From contig CAWIVZ010000008.1 in assembly GCA_963839645.1 (NCBI GenBank), positions 744,001-808,000 on the forward strand: a stretch of DNA of 64,000 nucleotides, written 5' to 3'. Below the pieces are notes generated by a model. It saw only the letters and a program-made list of their open reading frames with translations, did not search any database and was not told where the DNA came from. Position 1 is the stretch's first letter; the number at the start of each line of letters is the position of its first letter. Below are positions 9,405-19,930 of the stretch, piece by piece. Position numbers and translations under genes: made by a program. Origin of the DNA: PALSA-911 sp963839645 (GTDB lineage Bacteria > Pseudomonadota > Alphaproteobacteria > Acetobacterales > Acetobacteraceae).

Positions 9405-9642
9405 TCCCCGTCCTAAACCCCAATTGCAACCATTGATATTCGTCCGACGCCATTCACTCTCTTAACAATTGTGCACATGCCATCGTGCAGCACAAGGAAA
9501 TCGAGCGGCGATCGATCGCTTCCGGGAAGCCCGAGTCGCCTCAGCCCGACTATACCTCCCCGACGAGCCTCTCGAGACTCAAATCCGGGAATCGATGTTA
9601 AGCATTCGTTTATGGTATGTTCTTGCCGTCGCGCAAATACAA
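9405..9642. other. recA upstream region
   Basis: About 240 bases with no credible gene. On the minus strand a candidate promoter, TTGCGC - 17 bases - ATAAAC, follows the LexA box at about 9612-9639, giving recA a leader of roughly 200 bases. Several short frames here have no family likeness. Confidence 0.4.
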
Positions 9643-9657
9643 GAACTAAATAGGAAC
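9643..9657 (-). promoter_or_regulatory. LexA (SOS) box of recA
   Basis: On the minus strand this reads GTTC-CTATTTA-GTTC, an exact match to GTTC-N7-GTTC, the known LexA operator of alphaproteobacteria. It overlaps the last codons and stop of cckA and lies about 240 bases upstream of recA, just ahead of a candidate promoter. Confidence 0.8.
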
Positions 9658-11232
9658 ATTGGCCGGCGAGGCTGACGCACCCATCACCCGCTCCAGCAAA
9701 TCCGCCAGTTCCCGCAACCCGTAGGGCTTGGCCAGAAACACGACGCCGCTGCCCGTCAGTTCGCGCCGCAGCGCCTCCTCCGCGTAGCCCGACACCAGGA
9801 TCGCCGGCAGCCCCGGCCGGGTTTCGCGCAGCGCCCGGACCAGGGCCGCTCCGTCCATGCCCGGCATCACCACATCGGAAATCACCACGGCAATCTCGGC
9901 ACCCTCGACCAGCGCCAGGGCTGCATCCGCTGAGGCCGCCGCCAGCACATCCCAGCCTCGGCGCACCAGCGCCCGTTCCGCCAGCCGACGCACCGCATCC
10001 TCGTCGTCCACCAGCAGCACCGCTCGCCGCCCGGCGGCTGAAACCGCAGGCTCCGGCGGCGGCGCGGCCACTTCCGTGACGGCCTCTGGCTCCGCGTCGA
10101 ACCGCGGCAGATAGATGCGAAACCGGCTGCCCTGCCCCGGCGCGCTCTCCACCGCGAGAAACCCATCCGACTGGCGCACAATCCCATGCACCGTGGACAG
10201 CCCCAGCCCATTGCCGCCCCGCTCGCGCCGCGTGGTGAAGAATGGGTCGAAAATCCGTGGCAGCACGTCGGCCGGGATACCGACGCCGGTATCCTGCACC
10301 TCGATCATGACATACCGGCCGGGCGGGATCGTCTCCTCCCCCAGCGTCAGCGGGCGGTAGAGATTGATGTGCCCGCTGCGCAGGGTCAGCGTGCCGCCAT
10401 CGGGCATCGCATCGCGTGCGTTCACCGCCAGGTTGACCAGCACCTGGTCCAGCTGCGTCGGGTCCGCCCGCACCATCCGCCCGGGCGTCTCGAGATCCAG
10501 CACCAGCCGGACCTGCCCGCCCAGCAGCCGGTCCAGCAACGACGACAGGGCCGTGATCGCCCCGTTCACCGACAACGCGCGCGGCTGCAAGGTCTGCTGG
10601 CGCCCGAACGCCAGCAACTGGCGCACCAGGTCCGCCCCGCGGCCGGCGCTGTCCAGTATCTGCCGCGCATCCGGATCTTCCGGCCCGTCGCGCTCCAGCA
10701 TCGCCTCCGCCGCCCCGGCGATCGCGGTCAGCAGATTGTTGAAATCATGCGCGATCCCGCCGGCGAGCTGCCCCACCGCCTGCAACTTCTGGCTCTGCGC
10801 CAGCTGAGCCTCCAGCCGCTTCTGCGCGGTGATGTCCGTCAACCGCAGCATCGCGCCACTGATCGCGCCATCGGCCTCGCGCAGCACGGTCACCGCCACA
10901 TCCACCATGTGATCGGGATCGCTTTCCGCCGTCTCCAGCCGGGCCGGCAAGCTGCCCGGCCCGCCAACCCCCTCCAGGGCCTGACGCAACGCCACGGTAT
11001 CCACCTCGCGGAACATCACCGCCGCTGGGGCTCCCACCGCAAGATCGACCCGCCTCGCCACCATCCGTCGCAGCGTCTCGTTCGCCCGGACAATCGCGCC
11101 CGCTTGATCCACCACCAGAACCCCGGCGCCTGGATCCTGGAACAACATCTGCACCAGCGGATCCAGATTGCCTCCCAGGCGATCGATCAAGCGCTCCCGG
11201 CGCCGGCCGAGGCCCGCCATCAGCCTCAGCAT
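9646..11232 (-). CDS. cckA: Hybrid histidine kinase, CckA type
   Basis: A 528-residue hybrid kinase: PAS domain (about 28-135), HisKA with the phospho-acceptor in IAHDFNN (His162), HATPase with NARDAMP, QDTGVGIP and GLGLSTV, and a C-terminal receiver with VLLVDDE (406-412), phospho-Asp in ISDVVMPGMDG (Asp453) and Lys in AKPYG. This matches CckA, which phosphorylates CtrA and CpdR through ChpT. The position between flhB and recA supports the call. Longer CckA proteins have N-terminal membrane segments; this one begins just before the PAS domain and no membrane segment is visible. The start codon lies directly beside a palindromic repeat, so an N-terminal part may have been cut off. Confidence 0.88.
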   Translation of the reverse strand: MLRLMAGLGRRRERLIDRLGGNLDPLVQMLFQDPGAGVLVVDQAGAIVRANETLRRMVARRVDLAVGAPAAVMFREVDTVALRQALEGVGGPGSLPARLETAESDPDHMVDVAVTVLREADGAISGAMLRLTDITAQKRLEAQLAQSQKLQAVGQLAGGIAHDFNNLLTAIAGAAEAMLERDGPEDPDARQILDSAGRGADLVRQLLAFGRQQTLQPRALSVNGAITALSSLLDRLLGGQVRLVLDLETPGRMVRADPTQLDQVLVNLAVNARDAMPDGGTLTLRSGHINLYRPLTLGEETIPPGRYVMIEVQDTGVGIPADVLPRIFDPFFTTRRERGGNGLGLSTVHGIVRQSDGFLAVESAPGQGSRFRIYLPRFDAEPEAVTEVAAPPPEPAVSAAGRRAVLLVDDEDAVRRLAERALVRRGWDVLAAASADAALALVEGAEIAVVISDVVMPGMDGAALVRALRETRPGLPAILVSGYAEEALRRELTGSGVVFLAKPYGLRELADLLERVMGASASPANVPI

Positions 11233-11234
11233 GG

Positions 11235-11488
11235 GGCGAGGCCTGAAGGCCGGGGCTTTGCCCCGGACCCCAGAAGGGCGCTGCCCTGCACCCGCAAGGG
11301 GACAGTCGTCCCCTTGACCCCTTTGACTGGTTGATTGGGAAGAGGGTCTGATCGTCGTTGCCGTTGATCGGCAACGTCATGGCCCTCTTCCCAATCAACC
11401 AAACGGATGTGGGTCCAGGGGCCACTGGCTCCTGGCGGGGTGAAGGGGCAGAGCCCCTTCTGGGGTCCGGGGCAAAGCCCCGGCCTTC
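11235..11488. repeat. Large palindromic intergenic repeat, copy A
   Basis: A near-complete inverted repeat. The outer arms of about 43 bases (11235-11280 against 11445-11488) share GGCCGGGGCTTTGCCCCGG and CCCAGAAGGG, and each arm folds into its own GGGGC...GCCCC hairpin. The inner arms TTGATTGGGAAGAGGG / CCCTCTTCCCAATCAA (about 11330-11346 and 11384-11400) also pair. The GGGTCCAGGG-to-CCTT half is shared with the copy at 16346-16424. It fills the whole space between cckA and flhB and has no coding capacity. Confidence 0.85.
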
Positions 11489-11491
11489 CGC

Positions 11492-12559
11492 TCACAGCCG
11501 CACGCCGCGGCTGAGGCGCCAGACATAGGCGATGATTTCCGCCACGGCCTGGAAGTGTTCGGCGGGGATGTCGGTGTCGAGTTCAACGCGGTACAGCGCC
11601 CGTGCCAGCGGCGGGTTGGCAACCAAGGGGATGCCATGCGCCTGCGCCGTCTCCCGAATTCTGGCCGCCATCGAATCCACCCCTTTCGCCAGCACCCGTG
11701 GCGCCGCGTTCGTCGCCCGATCATAGGCCAGCGCCACGGCGTAATGGGTAGGGTTCGTGACCACCACCGTCGCCTGCGGCACCGCCGCCAGCATTCGCCG
11801 GCGTGCCCGCTGCATCCGGATCTGGCGCACCCGCGCCTTGATCTTCGGATCGCCCTCAAACTCCTTGGCCTCATCGCGAATGTCCACCCGGCTCATCCGC
11901 AGCCCGCGCAGGTGGCGGAACCGCACCCAGAACAAATCCGCCCCGGCGATCACCGCCTGCACCGCCAGCCCGGCCAATAGCACCCGGACCACGCCGTGCC
12001 CGATCCGTTGCACCAGGCCCGGCAGGTCCGGCAGCGGCATCGCCGCGAACCGACGCAAATCATCCGACAGCGCGAACCAGATCGCCGCGCCGATCGCGCC
12101 GATCTTGACGATCGACTTCGCCGCCTCCATCAGGCTTTCGACCCCCAGCAGCCGGCGCAGCCCGGCTGCCGGACTGATCCGGGACGGATCCGGCTGCAAC
12201 GCTGTCAGGTTCAGCAGGAACCCGGTTTGCAGCAGCACGCTGCCGGCCCCGGCCAGCAGCACCCCCAGCACCAGCGGCGCGGCTGCGGTCAGAGCCGCCA
12301 GGCAGGCGCGGCGCAACTCGCCGCCGCCGCCATCGGAAACATCCAACGCATCGGCCTGTGCCAGGAACACGCGCAACGCCAGAGCCAGGCGTTCCAGGGA
12401 CGCCGGCGCGGTCAGGATCAGGATCAGGCAACCCGCGCCCAACCCGGCGAACGCCGCCACCTCGCGCGATACCGGCACCCGGCCTTCTTCCCGCGCCTGC
12501 TGTTGGCGGCGGGGCGTTGCGGCTTCTGTGCGGTCTTCCTGGTCGCCCCCGCCGGCCAA
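11492..12559 (-). CDS. flhB: Flagellar export switch protein FlhB
   Basis: A 355-residue FlhB. The four hydrophobic segments (about 35-205) are followed by the cytoplasmic domain, which contains the autocleavage motif NPTH (269-272). FlhB belongs to the inner-membrane export gate and switches secretion from rod/hook to filament substrates. The N-terminal EDRTEAATPRR is typical. It is the last flagellar gene of the minus-strand run and starts six bases after fliR. A palindromic repeat separates it from cckA. Confidence 0.96.
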   Translation of the reverse strand: MAGGGDQEDRTEAATPRRQQQAREEGRVPVSREVAAFAGLGAGCLILILTAPASLERLALALRVFLAQADALDVSDGGGGELRRACLAALTAAAPLVLGVLLAGAGSVLLQTGFLLNLTALQPDPSRISPAAGLRRLLGVESLMEAAKSIVKIGAIGAAIWFALSDDLRRFAAMPLPDLPGLVQRIGHGVVRVLLAGLAVQAVIAGADLFWVRFRHLRGLRMSRVDIRDEAKEFEGDPKIKARVRQIRMQRARRRMLAAVPQATVVVTNPTHYAVALAYDRATNAAPRVLAKGVDSMAARIRETAQAHGIPLVANPPLARALYRVELDTDIPAEHFQAVAEIIAYVWRLSRGVRL

Positions 12560-12565
12560 AGCTGA

Positions 12566-13360
12566 CTATCCCAGCCCCGGCAACCCGGCATAGGCATCCC
12601 GAACCGCCGTCTGCCACGACCCGAGCAGCATCGAGATCAACACCGCGACCATCGCCAGCCCGCCGAGGATCTGCGCGGGCATCGCCACGAAATACACCTG
12701 CAGCCGCGGCACCAGCCTGGCGATCAGCCCGATCGACATCTGCCAAACCACCGATGCCAGCACGAACGGCGAGGCCAGCCGCAACGCCAGCGCAAAGCCC
12801 TCGGCGGCCGCGCCCAGCGCCGTCTGCGCCAGGTCGCCCGCGGGCATCAGCGTCCCCGGCGCGATCAGCCGATAGCTTTCCGCGAGCGCCGCCAGCACCG
12901 GCGCATACAATCCGGAAGCCAGCACCACCACCGGCGCCGCCAGGGACAGCATCCGCCCCAGCGCCGTCGCTTGGGCGCCCAGTTCCGCATCCGGCTGCAG
13001 CACGTTCGACAGCCCGAGCATGTATGAAATCAACTGTCCGGCAATCGGCAGGGCCAGCACCACCATCCGCGCCAGCCAGCCGATCCAAAGCCCGGTCGCC
13101 ACCTCCGCCAGCACCATACCCGCCATCGCAATGACATCATCCGGCGCCGCGCCGACCAGCGGCGCGATGCCCGGCAGCAATAACAGGCTGACGCACAGGG
13201 CCATGCCCGCCCGGAGCATCATCGGCATCTCCGCCTCTCCCAGCCCCGGCAGCAGAATGATCGCCGAGCCGACCCGGCCAAGCAGCAGCACGAAAGCAAA
13301 GGCGAGTCCCGGCAGCGCAGCCAGGAACTCCCGCGTCGCCATGTCCTGCGCCGAGATCAC
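12566..13360 (-). CDS. fliR: Flagellar export protein FliR
   Basis: A 264-residue, strongly hydrophobic protein with about six membrane-type segments and the FliR landmark GLWIGWLARM. FliR forms the export-gate core with FliP and FliQ. The start overlaps the fliQ stop by four bases (ATGA), which implies translational coupling. Length and position between fliQ and flhB are standard. Confidence 0.95.
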   Translation of the reverse strand: MISAQDMATREFLAALPGLAFAFVLLLGRVGSAIILLPGLGEAEMPMMLRAGMALCVSLLLLPGIAPLVGAAPDDVIAMAGMVLAEVATGLWIGWLARMVVLALPIAGQLISYMLGLSNVLQPDAELGAQATALGRMLSLAAPVVVLASGLYAPVLAALAESYRLIAPGTLMPAGDLAQTALGAAAEGFALALRLASPFVLASVVWQMSIGLIARLVPRLQVYFVAMPAQILGGLAMVAVLISMLLGSWQTAVRDAYAGLPGLG

Positions 13361-13629
13361 GAACCCCCGGCCGCTACCAGCCGATCGAACAGCATATGGG
13401 TAAAATCGGTCAGCGTCGCGAGCATGAACGGCCCCAGAAGAAGCAGCGTCACCGCCAGCGCTGCCGCCTTCGGCACAAATGCCAGTGTCGCCTCATTGAT
13501 CTGCGTGATCGCCTGCAGCAAGGACACGAGCAGCCCGACCGCCAATGCAACCGCCAACGGCGGTCCGCCCAGCCGCAGCGTCACCCACATGGCCTCGCGC
13601 ATCAGCACCGCCAGATCCCCTTCCGTCAT
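13357..13629 (-). CDS. fliQ: Flagellar export protein FliQ
   Basis: A 90-residue protein with two membrane helices and the FliQ core LLVSLLQAITQINEATL. ATG 13629 gives MTEGDLAVLMREA, the usual FliQ N-terminus; a longer frame upstream has no family likeness. It overlaps fliR by four bases. Confidence 0.94.
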   Translation of the reverse strand: MTEGDLAVLMREAMWVTLRLGGPPLAVALAVGLLVSLLQAITQINEATLAFVPKAAALAVTLLLLGPFMLATLTDFTHMLFDRLVAAGGS

Positions 13630-13693
13630 ACGGGAAGCTGACCACAGCTGGCACGGCCGGTGCTGTGGATCGGGTGCTGACGGATCGGCGCCA

Positions 13694-14035
13694 TCAGATC
13701 GGCATGCGCATGATGTCCTGATAGGCCTGCACCACTCGGTCCCGGATCGCGGTCGCCGATTGCAGGGCCAGTTCGGCTTTGGAAACGGCCGTGACCACAT
13801 CGGTCAGATTGCCGTTGCCAGAAATCGCCGCCATCGACTTCGCCTCGGCGGCATGTCCGGTATCGACCACGCCCTGAATCGCGCGCTGCAGCACGGCCTC
13901 GAATCCGCCGGCTTTCGCCCCAGCTTCCGCCCCCTGGGCGCCGCTATCCACCCGCCCGTATGCCTGCGCCGCGGCCGAGGGGCGAACCGTTATGGTCGGG
14001 ATGCCGCCAGGCACGGTGATCGGCGGGGAGCTCAT
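13694..14035 (-). CDS. fliE: Flagellar hook-basal body protein FliE
   Basis: A 113-residue FliE, which links the MS ring to the proximal rod. The C-terminal half shows VSKAELALQSATAIRDRVVQ and ends YQDIMRMPI, the conserved FliE tail. The N-terminal half is a variable low-complexity linker. The start overlaps the flgC stop by four bases. Confidence 0.94.
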   Translation of the reverse strand: MSSPPITVPGGIPTITVRPSAAAQAYGRVDSGAQGAEAGAKAGGFEAVLQRAIQGVVDTGHAAEAKSMAAISGNGNLTDVVTAVSKAELALQSATAIRDRVVQAYQDIMRMPI

Positions 14036-14439
14036 TTCAGCATGTCAATGGTGCGCGTCAGCATGCTGCGGGTCACCTGCATCACCGACAGATTGGCGCT
14101 GTAGGAACGCTGCGCCTCGCGCATGTCCATCACCTCGGTGAAGCTGTTCACGTTCGGCAACTTCACATAGCCTGCGGCATTCGCCGCCGGGTTCGACGGA
14201 TCGAAGCGCAACGGGAAATCGGACTTGTCCTCCCCGATCTCCTTCACCCGCACCGTGTCTTGCCCCAGCGCGCGATCGAGCTTGTCCTCGAACGTGATCG
14301 TTTTGCGGCGGTACGGGTCAGCCCCCTTGGTCGATCCGGTGCTGTCCTGGTTGGCAAGGTTCTCCGCGATAACCCGCAGCCGCGAGGTCTGCACATCCAT
14401 CCCACGCGCCGAGATCGACAAGGCATTGGTCAGGTCCAC
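14032..14439 (-). CDS. flgC: Flagellar proximal rod protein FlgC
   Basis: A 135-residue FlgC. The N-terminal rod motif SARGMDVQTSRLRVIAENLAN and C-terminal EVMDMREAQRSYSANL and TRTIDMLK are both present (first motif listed in part: VQTSRLRVIAENLAN). It packs with FlgB and FlgF in the proximal rod and is exported without a cleaved signal. It sits between flgB and fliE in the usual order. Confidence 0.96.
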   Translation of the reverse strand: MDLTNALSISARGMDVQTSRLRVIAENLANQDSTGSTKGADPYRRKTITFEDKLDRALGQDTVRVKEIGEDKSDFPLRFDPSNPAANAAGYVKLPNVNSFTEVMDMREAQRSYSANLSVMQVTRSMLTRTIDMLK

Positions 14440-14490
14440 GCAAGCCCCCTACGCAAATTCATTCCATACAACCGCTATCGGGCATGTCCG

Positions 14491-14874
14491 CTATTGGCCA
14501 CGCCCAAGTGCGATACGGAACATACCAAGATATTTTTTGTACAAATTGGTAACCAGATCCTGCGTCGTTTCCGTGTTGGCGACCTTGGTCAGTTGCTCAT
14601 CCAGCGCGACCGCGTTTCCGTCCGGTGCCCGCTCGCTCGGCTTCTGCACCACGATCTGGCCCGGGGCTCCGCCGCCGATGCCTGGCATATGCCCGGGCTG
14701 CGTCAACGCTAGTGCCGAGCCCTGTACCCTCGCCAAACTGGCCGCGAACGGCGTCAGGTCGCGCTCCTGCCAGTGCGGCGTGTTGGCGTTGGCGATGTTC
14801 TGCGCCAGAATCTGTTGACGCCGGTCGGCCCAGGCCATCCGCTTTTCCGCCAAGTCAAGCAATGCGATCCCCAT
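14491..14874 (-). CDS. flgB: Flagellar proximal rod protein FlgB
   Basis: A 127-residue FlgB, first gene of the minus-strand flagellar run. The motif QQILAQNIANANTPHWQERD is the N-terminal rod signature, and the C-terminal helix LVTNLYKKYLGMFRIALG is conserved. The 139 bases upstream separate it from the divergent plus-strand genes, so both flagellar promoters should lie there; no clear sigma-54 or sigma-28 match was found by eye. Confidence 0.95.
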   Translation of the reverse strand: MGIALLDLAEKRMAWADRRQQILAQNIANANTPHWQERDLTPFAASLARVQGSALALTQPGHMPGIGGGAPGQIVVQKPSERAPDGNAVALDEQLTKVANTETTQDLVTNLYKKYLGMFRIALGRGQ

Positions 14875-15013
14875 CGGACCGGTCCTTCCCGTTCAGGCCG
14901 GAACTCTGCCATCGCGGATTGAACAAAAAATTAAAGCCAAACGAAACCTACCCGCCCCACAACAAGGGCCGCACAGAAAGGTTTTAGTAACCAGCCAACG
15001 CTACCCTGCCGAC

Positions 15014-15307
15014 ATGCCGTATACGCCCTCCGCTTCCGGCCCTCCCGCTTACGGGATCGACGCCATGCTCACCCTCGGGGTCAACCTCAGCCACATGCTT
15101 CGCATGACCCAGGCCCTGGTCGCCGGCGGCCGCAACGTCGACCTTGTGGGCCTCGAACGCCAGGTCGGCCTGCTCTGCGCCAAAACCCTGGATCTGCCAC
15201 CCGAAGACGGTCGCGCGGTGCGCCCCGTACTCGTCAACCTGCTGGCCGATCTCGATACCCTGTCCAGCACCCTAAGCCAGCAGACAACCCGACTTCCGGA
15301 CGGCTGA
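15014..15307 (+). CDS. Small hypothetical protein in flagellar cluster
   Basis: A 97-residue soluble, helix-rich protein with no signal peptide or membrane segment. No family is recognised. The central part (LSHMLRMTQALVAGGRNVDL, VGLLCAKTLDLPPED) could be a helical bundle of the size of flagellar chaperones. It is divergent from flgB and lies 40 bases before fliO, so a flagellar role is inferred from position only. The start is unsure: ATG 15014 lacks a clear ribosome-binding site, and ATG 15065 is an alternative. Confidence 0.6.
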   Translation: MPYTPSASGPPAYGIDAMLTLGVNLSHMLRMTQALVAGGRNVDLVGLERQVGLLCAKTLDLPPEDGRAVRPVLVNLLADLDTLSSTLSQQTTRLPDG

Positions 15308-15347
15308 AGACGCTTTCCCCCGACCCATATCCGGAAAAATTCCGCCC

Positions 15348-15611
15348 ATGGATCACCCCATCTCGTCGCTTCTCAGCGCGATCGCGGCACTTCTGTTCGT
15401 CGTCTGCCTGATATGGCTGGCGGGCCGCGCTTTGCGCATGACGCGCTCCGCCGCTCTCCCGCTCTGCGGCAAGCGGCTCAGCATGACCGACAGCCTGACC
15501 CTCGGCCCCCGCAAACGACTGCTGCTGATACGTTGCGATGGAAAGGACATGTTACTGCTGACCGGCGGCACCCAGGACATCCTGCTCGGCTGGCTGCCTC
15601 TCGACCCATGA
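15348..15611 (+). CDS. fliO: Flagellar biosynthesis protein FliO-like
   Basis: An 87-residue protein with one N-terminal membrane helix (AIAALLFVVCLIWLAGRAL) and a short cytoplasmic part with SLTLGPRKRLLLIRCDGKD, the FliO pattern (LGPRQRLvLVrVdgr). FliO assists assembly of the FliP ring. Its stop overlaps the fliP start (ATGA at 15608-15611). Length is at the short end of the family. Confidence 0.85.
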   Translation: MDHPISSLLSAIAALLFVVCLIWLAGRALRMTRSAALPLCGKRLSMTDSLTLGPRKRLLLIRCDGKDMLLLTGGTQDILLGWLPLDP

Positions 15612-16421
15612 TCCGGCTTCTGGTCATCATCCTGTCGCTGCTGCCCGCGGCCGCGCAGGCGCAATCGGTCAACATAGACCTTGGCCAGGCCGGCGATCCG
15701 GGCGCGACCGGCCGCATCATTCAGCTGACCGCGCTGATCACCGTCCTGTCGCTGGCGCCCAGCCTGCTGGTGATGATGACCGCGTTCACCCGCATCGTCA
15801 TCGTGCTGTCGCTATTGCGCAGCGCCATCGGCGCCCAGGGCACGCCGCCCAACATGGTGCTGATCGGCCTGGCGCTGTTTCTGACATTCTTCGTCATGCA
15901 GCCGGTGATGGACCAGGCCTGGGCCGCCGGCCTGCTTCCCCTCAGCCAGGGCAAGATCGGCGAACTCGATGGCCTGACCCAGGCCGCCGAGCCATTCCGA
16001 CGCTTCATGGCCATCAACGTGCGCGGCAGCGACCTGCAGCTCTTTCTGGATCTCGCCCACCTGAAGCCCAGCGAACCCCCGGCTTGGCGCGCCATCGTCC
16101 CCGCTTTCGTGATAGGCGAGCTGCGCCGCGCCTTCGAGATGGGCTTCCTGCTCTATCTGCCGTTTCTGGTGATCGACATGGTGGTTTCGTCCGTGCTCAT
16201 GAGCCTGGGCATGATGATGCTGCCGCCGAGCGCGGTATCCCTGCCGTTCAAGCTGATCTTCTTCGTATTGGTGGACGGTTGGCGCCTGGTAGCCGGTAGC
16301 TTGGTCCAAAGCTTCGCCCCCCCGGCTGATCCCGACAAGAAAAGGGTCCAGGGAACAAGTTCCCTGGCGGGGTGGAGGGGCAGCGCCCCTCCCGGGGTTT
16401 GGGGCGAAGCCCCAACCTTCC

Positions 16422-16450
<29 letters not shown>
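15608..16450 (+). CDS. fliP: Flagellar export gate protein FliP with repeat-encoded tail
   Basis: A 280-residue FliP. A signal peptide (1-19) precedes four membrane segments and the family motifs FTRIVIVLSLLRSAIG, PPNMVLIGLALFLTFFVM and PSAVSLPFKLIFFVLVDGW. Canonical FliP ends soon after LVQSF (about residue 236). Here the frame has no stop and runs on for about 45 residues, most of them encoded by the hairpin repeat at 16346-16424, and ends inside the 3' end of the convergent clpB gene (29-base overlap). The tail is probably without function. Whether the mature gate tolerates it is unknown. Confidence 0.93.
16346..16424. repeat. Hairpin-rich intergenic repeat, copy B
   Basis: Three hairpins in a row: CCAGGGAAC-AA-GTTCCCTGG (about 16348-16367), GGAGGGGC-AGC-GCCCCTCC (about 16374-16392) and TTGGGGC-GAA-GCCCCAA (about 16399-16415). 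The order and core sequence match the right half of copy A (11404-11488). It lies where the convergent fliP and clpB transcripts meet and could stop both. It also encodes the tail of FliP. Confidence 0.8.
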
Positions 16451-19001
<2,551 letters not shown>

Positions 19002-19078
19002 ATTATATGTCCCTTTCCGTAGGCGACCGGCCCTTCCCGCCCCTTCTATCTGGCAGCCAGGAGAAACCGTTGAACGCT

Positions 19079-19108
19079 TACATGGGACAGCGCAGACTGC
19101 CGCTCAAG
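19079..19108 (-). promoter_or_regulatory. Sigma-32 (heat-shock) promoter of clpB
   Basis: On the minus strand CTTGAG (19108-19103) and CCCATGTA (19086-19079) are separated by 16 bases, close to the RpoH consensus CTTGAAA - 11 to 16 - CCCCATnT. The -10 element lies about 78 bases before the clpB start. This fits heat-shock control of clpB. Confidence 0.7.
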
Positions 19109-19123
19109 TAGGGAGTTTCACGT

Positions 19124-19882
19124 ATGCGCATCGAACATCTCTATCGCTTTCCGGTGAAGGGGCTGACGGCTGAGGCCCTGGAGCAGGCGGAAGTGGCGGC
19201 GGGCGGGACGATCCCCTGGGATCGGGCCTTCGCGCTGGCGCAGGGCGATGCCGGTTTCGACCCGGCGGCGCCGGCCTGGCTGCCGAAATACAATTTCATG
19301 TGCCTGATGAAGAACGCCCGGATCGCCGCGCTGCGGTCGCATTTCGACGCACGCAGCGGCCTGCTGGCGATCATCGCCCCGGAAGGATCGGGCGTGGTGG
19401 AGGATGCGCTGAGCACGGACGGGCGGGAGCGGATCGCGGCCTATCTGACCGGCTTCCTGGGCGAGGAGGCGCGGGGAACGCCCAGCTTTCACTATCTGCC
19501 TGGGCATGTGTTCTGCGACCAGAAAACCCCGGTGGTCAGCCTGATCAACCTCGAGAGCCTGCGCGACTACGAGGCGAAAATGGGTGAGCGGCGGCACCGG
19601 CGGCGGTTCCGGGCCAATGTCTGGTTCAACGGCACGCCGGCGTGGAGCGAGATGGCCTGGGTTGGCCGGACCATCCAGGTCGGCGGCGCGCTGCTGCGGG
19701 TGAGCAAGCGGATCGTGCGCTGCGCGGCGACGCAGGTGAACCCGGAGACGGCCAGGCGCGATGCCGACCCGGTGCAGGAACTGCATCGCCTGTATGGACA
19801 TTCCGACCTGGGCCTCCACGCGGAGGTGATCGAGGGCGGGCGGTTCGCGCTAGGCGACGGTATTGAAGTGCTGCCGGAATAG
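19124..19882 (+). CDS. MOSC domain protein
   Basis: A 252-residue protein with an N-terminal MOSC beta-barrel (RIEHLYRFPVKGL) and a C-terminal MOSC domain with the conserved RCAATQVNPETA (Cys200), the expected molybdenum-cofactor ligand. Related proteins (YcbX, mARC) reduce N-hydroxylated compounds with electrons from a ferredoxin or reductase. No fused 2Fe-2S ferredoxin domain is present, so a separate donor would be needed. Divergent from clpB. Confidence 0.85.
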   Translation: MRIEHLYRFPVKGLTAEALEQAEVAAGGTIPWDRAFALAQGDAGFDPAAPAWLPKYNFMCLMKNARIAALRSHFDARSGLLAIIAPEGSGVVEDALSTDGRERIAAYLTGFLGEEARGTPSFHYLPGHVFCDQKTPVVSLINLESLRDYEAKMGERRHRRRFRANVWFNGTPAWSEMAWVGRTIQVGGALLRVSKRIVRCAATQVNPETARRDADPVQELHRLYGHSDLGLHAEVIEGGRFALGDGIEVLPE

Positions 19883-19930
19883 CGTTTCCGGCCACCAAGC
19901 GGGCCGGAAACGCCAACCGCCTCGTGTGCG

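Noticed and set aside
8337..9416. Long open frame antisense to recA
   Set aside because: GC-rich codon bias opens the opposite strand. The frame has no family likeness and recA is certain.
9469..9675. Small genes in the recA upstream gap
   Set aside because: Two overlapping short frames without ribosome-binding sites or likeness cover the promoter and LexA box.
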